Shown here: positions 52,515 through 61,168 of the stretch, piece after piece
Position numbering within the stretch: position 1 is the stretch's first letter
Layout of the letters: every line of letters begins with the position of its first letter
Origin: Lysinibacillus mangiferihumi
GTDB lineage: Bacteria; Bacillota; Bacilli; Bacillales_A; Planococcaceae
Length of the DNA stretch: 64,000 nucleotides
Direction of reading: 5' to 3'
NCBI RefSeq assembly: GCF_003049665.1
Contig: NZ_PYWM01000014.1
Coordinates: 1-64,000 of the forward strand
Notes under the pieces: model-generated
The model's database searches: none
What the model was told of the DNA's origin: nothing
Seen by the model: only the letters and a program-made list of their open reading frames with translations
Made by a program: the position numbers and the translations under genes

Positions 52515-52919
52515 ATGATTTATAAGAATTCACTCAAAGGTATATCTGCAAATATGTTAAATGGTTTTTTTGTAGACTGGCCGAATCCACCTAATCCCCA
52601 AACACATTTACGATTGTTGCAGAATAGCAGCAAAATAGTTTTGGCAATTGATGAGCATACAAATGAAGTAATAGGGTTTATTACGGCGATAAGTGATGGT
52701 GTATTATCTGCCTATGTTCCATTATTGGAAGTATTACCTCCATACAAAAATAAAGGTATAGGCAAGGAATTAGTAAGTCGAATGCTAAAAGAACTGGATG
52801 AGATTTATATGATTGATTTATGCTGTGATGATGACCTTGTACCTTACTATGAAAAATTTGGGATGATGAAAACGAACGGTATGGTTTATAGGAACTATGC
52901 AATGCAAGCAGGAAGATAA
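52515..52919 (+). CDS. GNAT-family N-acetyltransferase
   Basis: 134 residues from the ATG at 52515 (AGGAG upstream). Acetyl-CoA region VLPPYKNKGIGKELVSRMLK and closing DLVPYYEKFGMMKTNGMVYR. Typical small GNAT, substrate unknown. Separate gene. Confidence 0.82.
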   Translation: MIYKNSLKGISANMLNGFFVDWPNPPNPQTHLRLLQNSSKIVLAIDEHTNEVIGFITAISDGVLSAYVPLLEVLPPYKNKGIGKELVSRMLKELDEIYMIDLCCDDDLVPYYEKFGMMKTNGMVYRNYAMQAGR

Positions 52920-53113
52920 AAAAAGAAAGAACAAAGCGCTTGGGGAATTGATCCAAGCGTTTTTTTGTATATATTTTGGACAATAGGAGTTAATTTAAAT
53001 ACTTTGTGATAAATTTAGGGTCAATAAAGGCTTATGTCATTGGATGAGTCATTTTCTATTGTCAGCATTAAAAAAAGACAGCAAGTAGCTAATGTGTAAG
53101 CTACTATGAATGT

Positions 53114-53323
53114 ATGGTTCCTTTATTGCGCGCTATACTGATAGAAAATCCAAATGATGTTGCTGTTTAAGACGCGCTAACGTCAGGATATCAAAAAGAT
53201 TGGGCACGATATATTTATAGTGCGAAAAAGCAAGAGACACAGCTAGCTCGTTTAGCGGAGATGCATGAAATCACAAGGGCTAGTTTTAAGATGAAAGAAC
53301 ACAACCGAAAGGCAAAGGGTTGA
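53114..53323 (+). pseudogene. Fragment of a YdeI/OmdA-type (bacteriocin-protection family) gene
   Basis: In one frame the sequence reads VPLLRAILIENPNDVAV, stop, DALTSGYQKDWARYIYSAKK, ETQLARLAEMHE and so on to TGA at 53323. It matches the C-terminal OmdA domain of YdeI-like proteins (pattern: Ala-rich start, SPSYxxxYxxWIxxAK, ET..RR). An in-frame TAA splits the domain and the N-terminal half is missing. The following gene at 53482 carries the DUF1801 domain that in some Bacilli belongs to the same protein. Confidence 0.7.
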
Positions 53324-53481
53324 GCAGAAGGTTCTCGGGGTAAAAGCTATATGCTGTAAAACTTTTGTCGATTGTTGTAGCAATGACACTGTCACTATTG
53401 CCAACTAATAAGCTTCATACTACTATTAAGGAATATTTTTAATTCTTCTAGAAGCAAAATATTGAAAAGTGGGGGAATTTC

Positions 53482-53916
53482 ATGCATGCATATATCGAAC
53501 AAGTAGATGAAAAATGGCGAGATAGCTTTGCAAAGCTTGCGGACGTAGTAGCAACGAATATTCCTGATGGCTTTGAACAAACAATGACTTACGACATGAT
53601 TAGTTATGTAGTGCCGTTATCGTCATATCCTAAAGGTTATCATGTAACAGCTAATACACCACTACCATTTATTAGCTTAGCAGCGCAAAAGCGACATATA
53701 GCAGTTTATCATATGGGTATTTATGCAGATAACGCTTTATTATCTTGGTTTCAAGAGGAGTATGCAAAGCGTGTACCAACTAAGCTAAATATGGGGAAAA
53801 GCTGTATTCGTTTTACGAGTACAAAAAATATTCCATATGATTTGATTGGAGAACTTGTTTCCAAAATGACCCCTGCACAATGGGTTAATAGATATGAGAG
53901 AGAGTTGAATATATGA
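53482..53916 (+). CDS. DUF1801 (YdhG-like) protein
   Basis: 144 residues. The YdhG/DUF1801 fold is seen in VATNIPDGFEQTMTYDMISY, PLPFISLAAQKRHIAVYHMG and the final LNMGKSCIRFTSTKNIPYDL. Iron-sulfur cluster carrier-like proteins and uncharacterised proteins share this fold; function unknown. The stop overlaps the next gene by 4 bp. A YdeI-type remnant lies upstream. Confidence 0.82.
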   Translation: MHAYIEQVDEKWRDSFAKLADVVATNIPDGFEQTMTYDMISYVVPLSSYPKGYHVTANTPLPFISLAAQKRHIAVYHMGIYADNALLSWFQEEYAKRVPTKLNMGKSCIRFTSTKNIPYDLIGELVSKMTPAQWVNRYERELNI

Positions 53917-54290
53917 AAAGTGCTACTACATTTTTAATGTTCCAAGGACAAGCGCATGAAGCTATTCTGCAATATAAGCAATGGTTCCCAGAGTTAACAA
54001 TTGAAAACTTGACTTATGTGGAGGACACACAACAGATTGCCATGGCTGAAATCGATTTAAAAGGTCTGAAAATTATGATGAATGACAGTTCAATCAAGCA
54101 TGCTTTTTCTTTTACCCCTGCAATATCCATCTTTTTGGCGTGTGAGACGATAGAAGAAATCGAGAGTTTAGTTGCACAAATAGTGGATGGTGGACAAGCG
54201 TTAATGCCGTTAAATAACTATGGGTTCTCTAAGCAGTTTGCTTGGATTCAGGATCGTTTCGGTGTATCGTGGCAACTTACGTATAATTAA
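53913..54290 (+). CDS. PhnB-like VOC-family protein
   Basis: 125 residues with TFLMFQGQAHEAILQYKQWF at the start, TQQIAMAEIDLKGLKIMMND in the middle and PLNNYGFSKQFAWIQDRFGVSWQL at the end (written in pieces: PLNNYGFSKQFAW, then DRFGVSWQL), the 3-demethylubiquinone methyltransferase/PhnB fold of the VOC superfamily. Function unknown. Translationally coupled to the DUF1801 gene. Confidence 0.85.
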   Translation: MKSATTFLMFQGQAHEAILQYKQWFPELTIENLTYVEDTQQIAMAEIDLKGLKIMMNDSSIKHAFSFTPAISIFLACETIEEIESLVAQIVDGGQALMPLNNYGFSKQFAWIQDRFGVSWQLTYN

Positions 54291-54308
54291 ATATCAGGGG
54301 GAGTATAT

Positions 54309-54761
54309 ATGAATCAATGGATGGAGCGAGCAGTGGAGCTTGCTCTTCAAAATATAGCACAGGGCGGTCAGCCATTTGGAGCTGTCTTGGTAAAGGGCGA
54401 TGAAATCATTGGGGAAGGCGTCAATGAACTGCATTTGCGTCCGGATAGTACAGGTCATGCTGAGCTACTTGCCTTAAGACGTGCACAAGAAAAACTCGGT
54501 TCTATCGATTTGCGAGGCACGGTTATGTATGCAAGTGGGGCACCTTGTCCGATGTGCTTCGGTGCAATGGCAATGGCGGGTGTCGACAAGGCTTATTATG
54601 CTAATTCACTAGCTGATGCTATGGCAGTTGGTTTAAGTCGCTCAAGCGAGGTTTATGCAGATTTGCAGAAAATTAATGAAGAGCGTGTGTTTCGCATGAT
54701 TCATATGCCAGTAGAGGATATAGCAAAAAGTCCAATGCATGTTTGGCATAGTAAAACCTAA
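54309..54761 (+). CDS. Nucleoside/guanine deaminase-like (CMP/dCMP deaminase family)
   Basis: 150 residues. Zinc-site motifs HAELLALRRAQ (His and catalytic Glu) and APCPMCFGAMAMAG (two Cys), the complete set of the cytidine-deaminase superfamily. Size and ends resemble GuaD, which deaminates guanine, or a TadA-like nucleoside deaminase. Likely co-transcribed with the next gene, 22 bp away. Confidence 0.87.
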   Translation: MNQWMERAVELALQNIAQGGQPFGAVLVKGDEIIGEGVNELHLRPDSTGHAELLALRRAQEKLGSIDLRGTVMYASGAPCPMCFGAMAMAGVDKAYYANSLADAMAVGLSRSSEVYADLQKINEERVFRMIHMPVEDIAKSPMHVWHSKT

Positions 54762-54783
54762 ATACGTAAAAGGAGATAAGAAT

Positions 54784-55764
54784 ATGGCAGTAACTTTAGT
54801 AAAGCATGACATAAAATATGCTGAAGCAATGCATGCATTGTCTTCAATGCCACAGGTTCGAGATGCGCTTGGGTTACCTGCTGGGAAAGTGGAAGATACC
54901 ATTAATTTTATCAAACGTGAATGTGTAGACGAGGAAGAAGGAAAAACTGTTCCTCGTGTTGTGCTAAATGAGGAAGGTCGACTCATTGGTGTAACAGCAT
55001 TGATGTTTATAGACCATATAAATAAGTGTTGTCATATAGGGTCATGGCTAGGATATGAGTTTTGGGGAAAAGGCTACAATGAGGAAGCGAAAAAGGCCAT
55101 TTTAGAAATTGCTTTTTTTGATTTAGGGCTTGAACGCGTTTTCGCAGGAGCTAGAAAGATCAATATTCGCTCACAAAAGGCACAGGAAAAATTGCCTTTT
55201 ATTCGTCTAGGCGTAGAAAAAGAGTTTCCGCAGGAACATTCTTGGTTAGAAGTGAAGGAAAAGCAACCTTGCGTATTAAACGTTTTTGAACGTGTGGATT
55301 TTGTACGTTATTATACAACAATAGAAAAAGTGGAAGGTAGCCGTGAAAGCTTCTTACCATATTTATTACTAGCGGATGAAAGTGAAATGACCGTTCGCCA
55401 ATATATGAATGATGGTGAACTTTACACCATTAAATGCGGTGAAAAATTGGCAGGTACAGCCTTGCTTATTCCACAGTCAGACGCAACAATTGAGTTGAAA
55501 AATATAGCGGTTGTGGAAACATTTCAGGGCAAAGGCATTGGGAAGGAAGCTTTGAACAAAATTTTTGCTCTTTGTAAAGGACAAGGATATGAAAATATCT
55601 TAGTAGGCACAGCAAATTCTAGTATTGACAATATTGCGTTTTATCAAAAATCAGGCTTCCGGATGGACACCATCGAAAAGAATTTTTTCAGTAAGTATCC
55701 TGAACCCATTTATGAAAATGGCATACGAGCATTAGATATGATTGTCTTTGCAAAAGCATTATAA
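54784..55764 (+). CDS. Tandem GNAT acetyltransferase (two domains)
   Basis: 326 residues from the ATG at 54784 (AAAAGGAG). First GNAT of RimJ type (about 1-165: GSWLGYEFWGKGYNEEAKKA, then VFAGARKINIRSQKAQEKL) and second GNAT (about 190-326: NIAVVETFQGKGIGKEALNK and IDNIAFYQKSGFRMDTIEKN). RimJ-type domains in Bacillus acetylate proteins or small amines. The double arrangement is less common; no target is apparent. Confidence 0.85.
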   Translation: MAVTLVKHDIKYAEAMHALSSMPQVRDALGLPAGKVEDTINFIKRECVDEEEGKTVPRVVLNEEGRLIGVTALMFIDHINKCCHIGSWLGYEFWGKGYNEEAKKAILEIAFFDLGLERVFAGARKINIRSQKAQEKLPFIRLGVEKEFPQEHSWLEVKEKQPCVLNVFERVDFVRYYTTIEKVEGSRESFLPYLLLADESEMTVRQYMNDGELYTIKCGEKLAGTALLIPQSDATIELKNIAVVETFQGKGIGKEALNKIFALCKGQGYENILVGTANSSIDNIAFYQKSGFRMDTIEKNFFSKYPEPIYENGIRALDMIVFAKAL

Positions 55765-55805
55765 GCATTATAAAGGTAATGTCTAGAATAAAGGCTGTTA
55801 TAAAG

Positions 55806-55844
55806 AAATACCCGACCAACAATTGTTGAGCGGGTATTTTTATT
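55806..55844. terminator. Bidirectional terminator
   Basis: AAATACCCG / CGGGTATTT arms around a 16-nt loop, flanked by A and T runs, between the convergent GNAT and nsrR genes; it reaches the nsrR stop codon. Confidence 0.75.
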
Positions 55845-56277
55845 TACCAGATAACAAGGCCATTAACTTCTCCTTGGAGTGTAAAAAATCGTCAAGAGAA
55901 TAGCGATCAAGGACAGCTAGATATGCTTGTAATGCCTCATAGAGGACACCTTTTAACTGGCATTCAGGTGCAATTTTACACAAGTTATTTTCTTTGTCGA
56001 AACACTCAACAAGATGAAAATCTTCTTCTGTATGGCGTACAATTTCACCAATCGTAATGGACTTTGGATCGATTGCTAAACGGATACCGCCACCTCGACC
56101 ACGAATCGTTTCGATGTAACCAAGCAGCCCTAATTGGTGTGTCACTTTCATCAAATGGTTTTTTGATATATTATAGGCATCTGAAATTTCTTGAATGGTT
56201 GATAGTTGACCGTCTTCCTTCGCACCTAGATAAATGAGTGTTCGAAGGGAGTAATCTGTGTATAAAGTTAATCGCAT
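55840..56277 (-). CDS. nsrR: NsrR nitric-oxide-sensing Rrf2 repressor
   Basis: 145 residues. Winged HTH with ISDAYNISKNHLMKVTHQLG and GRGGGIRLAIDPKSITIGEI, then the [Fe-S] ligands in VECFDKENNLCKIAPECQLK: three Cys, the NsrR pattern. Holds an iron-sulfur cluster that NO destroys, releasing the promoters. It diverges from hmp, a classical NsrR target, with an operator-like site between them. Confidence 0.93.
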   Translation of the reverse strand: MRLTLYTDYSLRTLIYLGAKEDGQLSTIQEISDAYNISKNHLMKVTHQLGLLGYIETIRGRGGGIRLAIDPKSITIGEIVRHTEEDFHLVECFDKENNLCKIAPECQLKGVLYEALQAYLAVLDRYSLDDFLHSKEKLMALLSGK

Positions 56278-56360
56278 TGGAACACCCTGCTTTCTGTAAT
56301 TACTTCAATAATTATAGCATTTTTACCTTAAATTATTGTTAATCATTGCTTTTTTAAAAC

Positions 56361-56377
56361 ATGTATTTCAGATACAT
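56361..56377. promoter_or_regulatory. NsrR operator between nsrR and hmp
   Basis: ATGTATTTCAGATACAT: near-perfect palindrome matching the NsrR consensus (ATGTATTT...AAATACAT type). A half-site-like ATGTATTTTATATA starts at 56401. Expected to repress hmp in the absence of NO. Confidence 0.82.
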
Positions 56378-56469
56378 CAAATATGTCTATTTTGTTAAAG
56401 ATGTATTTTATATATTGCTTTAATGAAATGTAAGCGTTATATTGTAATCACGAAAGGATGGTATGCGAT

Positions 56470-57636
56470 ATGTTAAAACAAGAAACAGTACAAATTATTA
56501 AAGCAACAGTACCCGTATTAGAAGTTCATGGGGTAGAAATTACTAAGACGTTTTATAAAAATATGTTTCAAGCTCATCCAGAATTATTGAATATTTTTAA
56601 CCACACAAACCAAGAAAAAGGCCGTCAACAAACTGCATTAGCAAATACCGTGTATGCAGCAGCAGTTCATATTGAAAATTTAGAAGCTATTTTACCAGCA
56701 GTTATGTTAATTGCTCATAAGCATCGTAGTTTAGGAATTTTACCAGAGCATTACCCGATTGTAGGGGAATATCTACTAAAAGCAATTAAAGAAGTGCTTG
56801 GTGACGCGGCAACAGATGATATTATTAACGCATGGGCTGAAGCATATGGCGTTATTGCGGATGTTTTCATTCAAGTAGAAGAAGATCTATATCAAAAAGC
56901 TGAAAATAATGGTGGATGGCGTTTGTTTAAACCATTGAAAGTAGCTAAAAAAGAAGTTGAAAGTGATCTTGTTACTTCTATTTACTTTGTGAATGAAGAT
57001 GGATCGCCACTTCCGGCATATGAACCAGGGCAATATATTAGCATTCGTGTCAAAGTACCAGGGGAAGAATATTTATTAAACCGCCAATATACACTTTCTC
57101 AAGCGAGTGCTGAGGATGGCTACCGTATTTCAGTAAAACGTGAAAGCGATCATACACCAAATGGCAAAGTATCTAACTTTATTCACGATGTGTTACAAGT
57201 TGGAGATTTAGTAGATGTAAGTGTGCCAGCAGGTTTATTTGTATTAGAAGAAACTGCAGCTCCAATTACATTTGTTAGTGGAGGAATCGGCGTAACACCA
57301 TTAAACAGTATGCTACAATCTTTAAAGGATGATGCATTGAATGAAGTGCATTTTATCCAATGTGCACGTAATGAAAAAGTAGTAGCATTTAGTGATGACA
57401 TCCAAGCTAAAGTAAATACCCTTCCGAATGCATCCTATACAGCCCTTTATTCGGATGAGGATAAGTTATTGACGAAAGAACTATTGGCTGCACAGATTCC
57501 AGATAATACGGACGTTTATATCTGTGGTCCTGTTGGTTTTATGGAGGCAGTTATTAAAAATCTCCATGAAATTGGTATTAAAGATGAAAAAATTCACTAT
57601 GAATTCTTTGGACCTGCCATGCAATTAGCAAACTAA
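56470..57636 (+). CDS. hmp: Flavohemoglobin / nitric oxide dioxygenase
   Basis: 388 residues from the ATG at 56470 (AAAGGATGG; the ORF could begin at 56458). N-terminal globin with [19 protein letters not shown] and the proximal-His region [20 protein letters not shown] (His in the HKHRSLG segment), then FAD domain [13 protein letters not shown] and NAD domain [16 protein letters not shown] with [20 protein letters not shown]. Converts NO to nitrate with O2 and NADH. Controlled by NsrR, next gene. Confidence 0.95.
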   Translation: MLKQETVQIIKATVPVLEVHGVEITKTFYKNMFQAHPELLNIFNHTNQEKGRQQTALANTVYAAAVHIENLEAILPAVMLIAHKHRSLGILPEHYPIVGEYLLKAIKEVLGDAATDDIINAWAEAYGVIADVFIQVEEDLYQKAENNGGWRLFKPLKVAKKEVESDLVTSIYFVNEDGSPLPAYEPGQYISIRVKVPGEEYLLNRQYTLSQASAEDGYRISVKRESDHTPNGKVSNFIHDVLQVGDLVDVSVPAGLFVLEETAAPITFVSGGIGVTPLNSMLQSLKDDALNEVHFIQCARNEKVVAFSDDIQAKVNTLPNASYTALYSDEDKLLTKELLAAQIPDNTDVYICGPVGFMEAVIKNLHEIGIKDEKIHYEFFGPAMQLAN

Positions 57637-57646
57637 AATTATAATG

Positions 57647-57694
57647 AACTCTGTTATAAGCTGCATTTTACGCACTTGTAACAGAGTTTTTTTC
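57647..57694 (+). terminator. Terminator of hmp
   Basis: AACTCTGTTA (57647-57656) and TAACAGAGTT (57679-57688) arms, T7 after. Confidence 0.85.
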
Positions 57695-57754
57695 ATGTCA
57701 TGCGTTATGAAATCTATATGCAAAGCGCTTTAAGAAAAAAATAGATCTTTCATG

Positions 57755-57783
57755 TTGACATTATACCTAATGGGGTATATTAT
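57755..57783 (+). promoter_or_regulatory. CstR-controlled promoter
   Basis: -35 TTGACA (57755-57760), spacer 17 bp, -10 TATTAT (57778-57783). The spacer contains ATACCTAATGGGGTAT (57763-57778), a CsoR/CstR-type operator. Repressor bound here would block RNA polymerase. Precedes cstR itself, so autoregulation is expected. Confidence 0.88.
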
Positions 57784-57834
57784 AAAACACGTAAGCAAGA
57801 TGAATCACTTAATTCGAAGGGAGGCGTACACATA

Positions 57835-58095
57835 ATGGCGTACGATGCTAAAACAGCAAATCGTGTAAAACGAATGGAAGGCCAATTGCGTGGGATTTTG
57901 CGCATGATGGAAGAAGAACAAAGCTGTAAAGATGTGATTACACAGCTATCCGCCGTGCGTTCTGCAGTTGATCGGACAATAGGTGTTATTGTTAGTGAGA
58001 ACTTGCTGAATTGTGTTGCGACTGCTGATGGGGATTCAGAGAAAATGAATAGTGCCATCCAAGAAGCGATGGATTTGGTCGTAAAAAGTAGATAA
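57835..58095 (+). CDS. cstR: CstR persulfide-sensing repressor (CsoR family)
   Basis: 86 residues, as in S. aureus CstR. RVKRMEGQLRGILRMMEEEQ, Cys31 in SCKDVITQLSAVRS and Cys60 in SENLLNCVATADGD are the two conserved cysteines that form di- to tetra-sulfide bridges with persulfides, releasing the DNA. The His/Cys copper ligands of CsoR are missing. B. subtilis YrkD is the likely orthologue. First gene of a sulfur detoxification cluster. Confidence 0.93.
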   Translation: MAYDAKTANRVKRMEGQLRGILRMMEEEQSCKDVITQLSAVRSAVDRTIGVIVSENLLNCVATADGDSEKMNSAIQEAMDLVVKSR

Positions 58096-58139
58096 ATTTA
58101 TTATACCCGTAATAGTATATAGATAGGAGGTAGTGATAC

Positions 58140-58481
58140 TTGGAAGCATGGATTATGATCGCTATTGTGATTGGGTTTTTAGTTTGGCGTATGAAGCCAG
58201 CAAAAGGAGTGCAGTCCATATCAACAGCTCAATTAAAAAATGTGCTGAATGATAAAGATAAAGTATTCATCGATGTGCGAACGCCAGCTGAATACAAAGG
58301 TCGCAACATCCCGCAATTCAAAAATATTCCGTTAGGCTCTAGCTTTGATAAAATACCGAAGGATAAAGAAGTTGTTGTTATTTGTCAGAGTGGTATGCGT
58401 AGTAGTCAGGCGTGTAAGCAATTGAAAAAACTAGGATATGAGCGCGTAACTAATGTCCGTGGTGGCATGAGCGCCTATTAG
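58140..58481 (+). CDS. Membrane-anchored rhodanese
   Basis: 113 residues, TTG start with AGGAGGT. One N-terminal membrane segment (WIMIAIVIGFLVWRMK), then a full rhodanese domain: FIDVRTPAEYKGRNIPQFKN and active-site Cys in VVICQSGMRSSQACKQL. Transfers sulfane sulfur; the anchor may place it close to a membrane sulfide oxidase (SQR), not seen here. Second gene of the operon. Confidence 0.88.
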   Translation: MEAWIMIAIVIGFLVWRMKPAKGVQSISTAQLKNVLNDKDKVFIDVRTPAEYKGRNIPQFKNIPLGSSFDKIPKDKEVVVICQSGMRSSQACKQLKKLGYERVTNVRGGMSAY

Positions 58482-58493
58482 GAGGAAACTATT

Positions 58494-58790
58494 GTGAAGG
58501 AAATCACAGCAAAAGAAGTACAACAAGCTTTAGCAAATGGACAGATGTTAAAAATAATCGACGTTCGTGAAGTAGACGAAGTGCAAGCTGGACATATTCC
58601 TGGCGTGATGAATATGCCACTCGGCTTACTTGAGTTTCGCATGCACGAGTTAAATAAAGATGAACCATATATTATCGTTTGTCGATCAGGTGCTCGTAGC
58701 GGTCGTGCTACGCAATTTTTAGCAAGTCAAGGCTTCGATGTAACAAATATGGTTGGTGGCATGCTTGCATGGGAAGGCGAAGTACAGTAA
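58494..58790 (+). CDS. Single-domain rhodanese
   Basis: 98 residues, GTG start with GGAGG. IIDVREVDEVQAGHIPGVMN, active-site CRSGARSGR loop (Cys in IIVCRSGARS), and closing GGMLAWEG. Soluble thiosulfate/persulfide sulfurtransferase of the GlpE/PspE size class. Third gene of the operon, 12 bp after the previous rhodanese. Confidence 0.9.
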   Translation: MKEITAKEVQQALANGQMLKIIDVREVDEVQAGHIPGVMNMPLGLLEFRMHELNKDEPYIIVCRSGARSGRATQFLASQGFDVTNMVGGMLAWEGEVQ

Positions 58791-58839
58791 TAGTCTATAG
58801 TGAGGGTATACCCTACTGTATATTTTTTTAGCAAAAATA

Positions 58840-58855
58840 ATACCCTTATAGGTAT
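58840..58855 (+). promoter_or_regulatory. CstR operator-like site 2
   Basis: ATACCCTTATAGGTAT (58840-58855), 12 bp before the TusA-rhodanese start; a second palindrome GGGTATACCC is at 58804-58813. Suggests a second CstR-controlled promoter inside the cluster. Confidence 0.75.
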
Positions 58856-58867
58856 AAGGAGGAAGTT

Positions 58868-59422
58868 ATGAGTATTAAGGCAGATTTTCAACTAGATGCC
58901 AAAGGGCTATCTTGCCCGATGCCAATCGTCAAAACGAAAAAGGCGATGGCTGAATTAGTGGATGGTCAAATTTTAGAAGTTTCAGCTACAGATAAAGGTT
59001 CAAAAGCCGATATCGCAGCTTGGGCTGAGTCTGTAGGGCATCAGTATATTGGGACAGTGGAAGAAGATGCTGTGCTTAAGCATTACATTCGTAAATGCGC
59101 ACAGGAGTCAGCGAATGAAAAAACGTTTGAGTCCACAATTGAGTTGGAGCAAATTGTAGGAAGAGATGGGCTTATCCTCGATGTGCGCGAAGAAGCGGAG
59201 TTCGCTTTCGGCCACATTGAAGGGGCGAAGTCCATTCCGATGGGTGAGCTTGAAGGGCGCCTTTCTGAACTCGATAAAGAACGTGAAATTTATGTAATCT
59301 GTCGTACAGGCACTCGCAGTGATTTAGCTGCACAAAAGCTTGTGGCAAATGGTTTTACAAAAGTGTATAACGTCTTACCAGGTATGACATCTTGGACGGG
59401 CGAATTAATTAAAACTATTTAA
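58868..59422 (+). CDS. TusA-rhodanese fusion sulfurtransferase (YrkF-like)
   Basis: 184 residues. N-terminal TusA domain with the sulfur-accepting Cys in AKGLSCPMPIVKTKKAM (residues about 1-75), and C-terminal rhodanese with LILDVREEAEFAFGHIEGAK and active Cys in YVICRTGTRSDLAAQKL. The fusion moves sulfane sulfur between carrier and acceptor. B. subtilis YrkF has this architecture. Second promoter and operator upstream. Confidence 0.92.
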   Translation: MSIKADFQLDAKGLSCPMPIVKTKKAMAELVDGQILEVSATDKGSKADIAAWAESVGHQYIGTVEEDAVLKHYIRKCAQESANEKTFESTIELEQIVGRDGLILDVREEAEFAFGHIEGAKSIPMGELEGRLSELDKEREIYVICRTGTRSDLAAQKLVANGFTKVYNVLPGMTSWTGELIKTI

Positions 59423-59438
59423 ATTGGAGGAATTTATT

Positions 59439-59834
59439 ATGTCAAACAAAGTAGCAATTATTGCAAGTAACGGTGGTCTTTTTGATGCGTATAAGGTGTT
59501 CAATATCGCAACAGCAGCGGCGGCTTCTGACAAGGAAGTAGCAATCTTTTTCACATTTGAAGGATTAAATTTAATTCATAAGCAAGGCATGAATGCTTTA
59601 CCAATGCCTGCTGGTGCAGAGCATTTTGCAGAAGGTTTTGCGAAAGCGAATGTACCTGCAATTCCACAATTAGTTGAAATGGCACAAGAATTAGGTGTTA
59701 AATTTATTGCGTGTCAAATGACGATGGATGTAATGGGCTTAACAGTAGAAGATTTTGTAGACGGTATTGAGGTTGGAGGAGCTGTAACATTCTTAGAGTT
59801 TGCTAAAGATGCAGCGCCATCATTAACGTTCTAA
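59439..59834 (+). CDS. DsrE/DsrF-type sulfur-relay protein (YrkE-like)
   Basis: 131 residues from the ATG at 59439 (TGGAGG). KVAIIASNGGLFDAYKVFNI at the N-terminus, then EVAIFFTFEGLNLIHKQGM, and the sulfur-binding Cys in KFIACQMTMDVMGLTVEDF. DsrE2-like family; these carry persulfide sulfur. Between the TusA-rhodanese and the rhodanese-MBL gene, consistent with yrkE-like order. Confidence 0.9.
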   Translation: MSNKVAIIASNGGLFDAYKVFNIATAAAASDKEVAIFFTFEGLNLIHKQGMNALPMPAGAEHFAEGFAKANVPAIPQLVEMAQELGVKFIACQMTMDVMGLTVEDFVDGIEVGGAVTFLEFAKDAAPSLTF

Positions 59835-59972
59835 TTAGCTGCAACAGATGTCGACGGCTTATCATGAGTGATAACCGAATGCTGAATATATTCAGTAGTA
59901 GAATGGATTTTGACTAGAAGATAAAAATAAGCGGAGAGGCATGTCCTTTCCGCTAAAAAAATCAACGAAATA

Positions 59973-59988
59973 ATACCTTGGGGGGTAA
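59973..59988 (+). promoter_or_regulatory. CstR operator-like site 3
   Basis: ATACCTTGGGGGGTAA, overlapping the ribosome site of the downstream gene (GGGGGG). A CstR dimer of dimers bound here would occlude translation as well as transcription. Confidence 0.65.
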
Positions 59989-59993
59989 ACAAA

Positions 59994-61121
59994 GTGTCAG
60001 TATTAAAATGGAGCGCTGCAGAAGTAGCGAGAAAAGTAATCGATAACAAAGAATTATTTATTTTAGATGTACGTAATACAGATGCATTTGAAGATTGGAA
60101 AATCGATGGACATAAATTTGAATACCTTAATATTCCGTATTTTGAGCTATTAGATGGTGTCGAAGAAATTTTACCTAAAATCCCTACGGACAAAGATGTT
60201 TTAGTCGTTTGTGCAAAAGAAGGATCTTCAATGATGGTGGCAGAGATGCTATCAGATGCTGGACGTACTGTTGCCTATTTAGAGGGTGGTATGAAGACGT
60301 GGAGTGAATATTTAGAACCGATTAAAGTAGGCGATTTAACAGGTGGTGGTGAGCTTTACCAATTCGTTCGTTTAGGTAAAGGCTGTCTATCTTATATGGT
60401 TATTTCTGAAGGCGAAGCGGCAATTATTGACGCAGTACGCTTCACGGATGTATTTACAAACTTTGCAAAAGAGAAAAATGTTCAAATTAAGCACATTTTT
60501 GATACACATTTGCATGCGGATCATATCTCAGGTGGACGCCATATTGCAGCACAAACAGGTGCAACATATTATTTACCACCGAAAGATGCAGAAGAGGTTG
60601 TATTTGATTATACGCCATTAGTAGATGGCAATGTGGTACAAATTGGTGCTTCGAAAATTGATGTAGGTGCACTTTATTCACCAGGTCATACAATTGGCTC
60701 GACGTCGTTTGTTGTAGATAACAAATATTTATTAACAGGGGATATCTTATTTATTGATTCCATTGGTCGTCCTGATTTAGCGGGACTTGCAGAGGACTGG
60801 GTTGGCGATTTACGTGAAACACTTTATAAACGCTACCGTGAATTATCTGATGATTTAGTTGTTCTACCTGCACATTTTATGATTATTGATGAGTTAAATG
60901 AAGATGGTACTGTGGCAAAACGTTTAGGAGAGTTATTTGCTGAAAATCATGGCTTAAATATTGAGGATGATGAAACATTCCGCAGTATTGTAACAGATAA
61001 CTTACCACCACAACCAAATGCATATCAAGAAATTCGTCAAGTGAACATGGGGAAAATAACGCCAGCTATAGAGGAACAAACTGAAATGGAGATTGGCCCG
61101 AACCGCTGTGCAGTAAGATAA
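59994..61121 (+). CDS. Rhodanese-MBL persulfide dioxygenase (CstB/YrkH-like)
   Basis: 375 residues, GTG start. N-terminal rhodanese about 1-105 ([20 protein letters not shown]; Cys in [17 protein letters not shown]). C-terminal metallo-beta-lactamase domain about 115-370 with iron-site motif [20 protein letters not shown], then [11 protein letters not shown] and [14 protein letters not shown] and PAHF. Persulfide dioxygenases turn GSSH/BSSH-type persulfides into sulfite plus thiol; S. aureus CstB makes thiosulfate. Domain order here differs from CstB (MBL first), and matches YrkH. Product of the pathway would be exported by the TauE-type protein. Confidence 0.92.
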   Translation: MSVLKWSAAEVARKVIDNKELFILDVRNTDAFEDWKIDGHKFEYLNIPYFELLDGVEEILPKIPTDKDVLVVCAKEGSSMMVAEMLSDAGRTVAYLEGGMKTWSEYLEPIKVGDLTGGGELYQFVRLGKGCLSYMVISEGEAAIIDAVRFTDVFTNFAKEKNVQIKHIFDTHLHADHISGGRHIAAQTGATYYLPPKDAEEVVFDYTPLVDGNVVQIGASKIDVGALYSPGHTIGSTSFVVDNKYLLTGDILFIDSIGRPDLAGLAEDWVGDLRETLYKRYRELSDDLVVLPAHFMIIDELNEDGTVAKRLGELFAENHGLNIEDDETFRSIVTDNLPPQPNAYQEIRQVNMGKITPAIEEQTEMEIGPNRCAVR

Positions 61122-61168
61122 GTGCCAGTCACCCAAACAATTTACAAACAATTTAAAAGGAGATTAAC

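Noticed and set aside
57719-57734. CcpA (cre)-like sequences near 57720 (CAAAGCGCTTTAA), 56429 (TGTAAGCGTTATAT), 2989 and 52937
   Set aside because: Each deviates from the consensus in conserved positions and AAGCGCTT palindromes are expected by chance in this base composition; kept only as a note.
60487-60693. Minus-strand frame inside the rhodanese-MBL gene
   Set aside because: Shadow of the conserved metallo-beta-lactamase reading frame.
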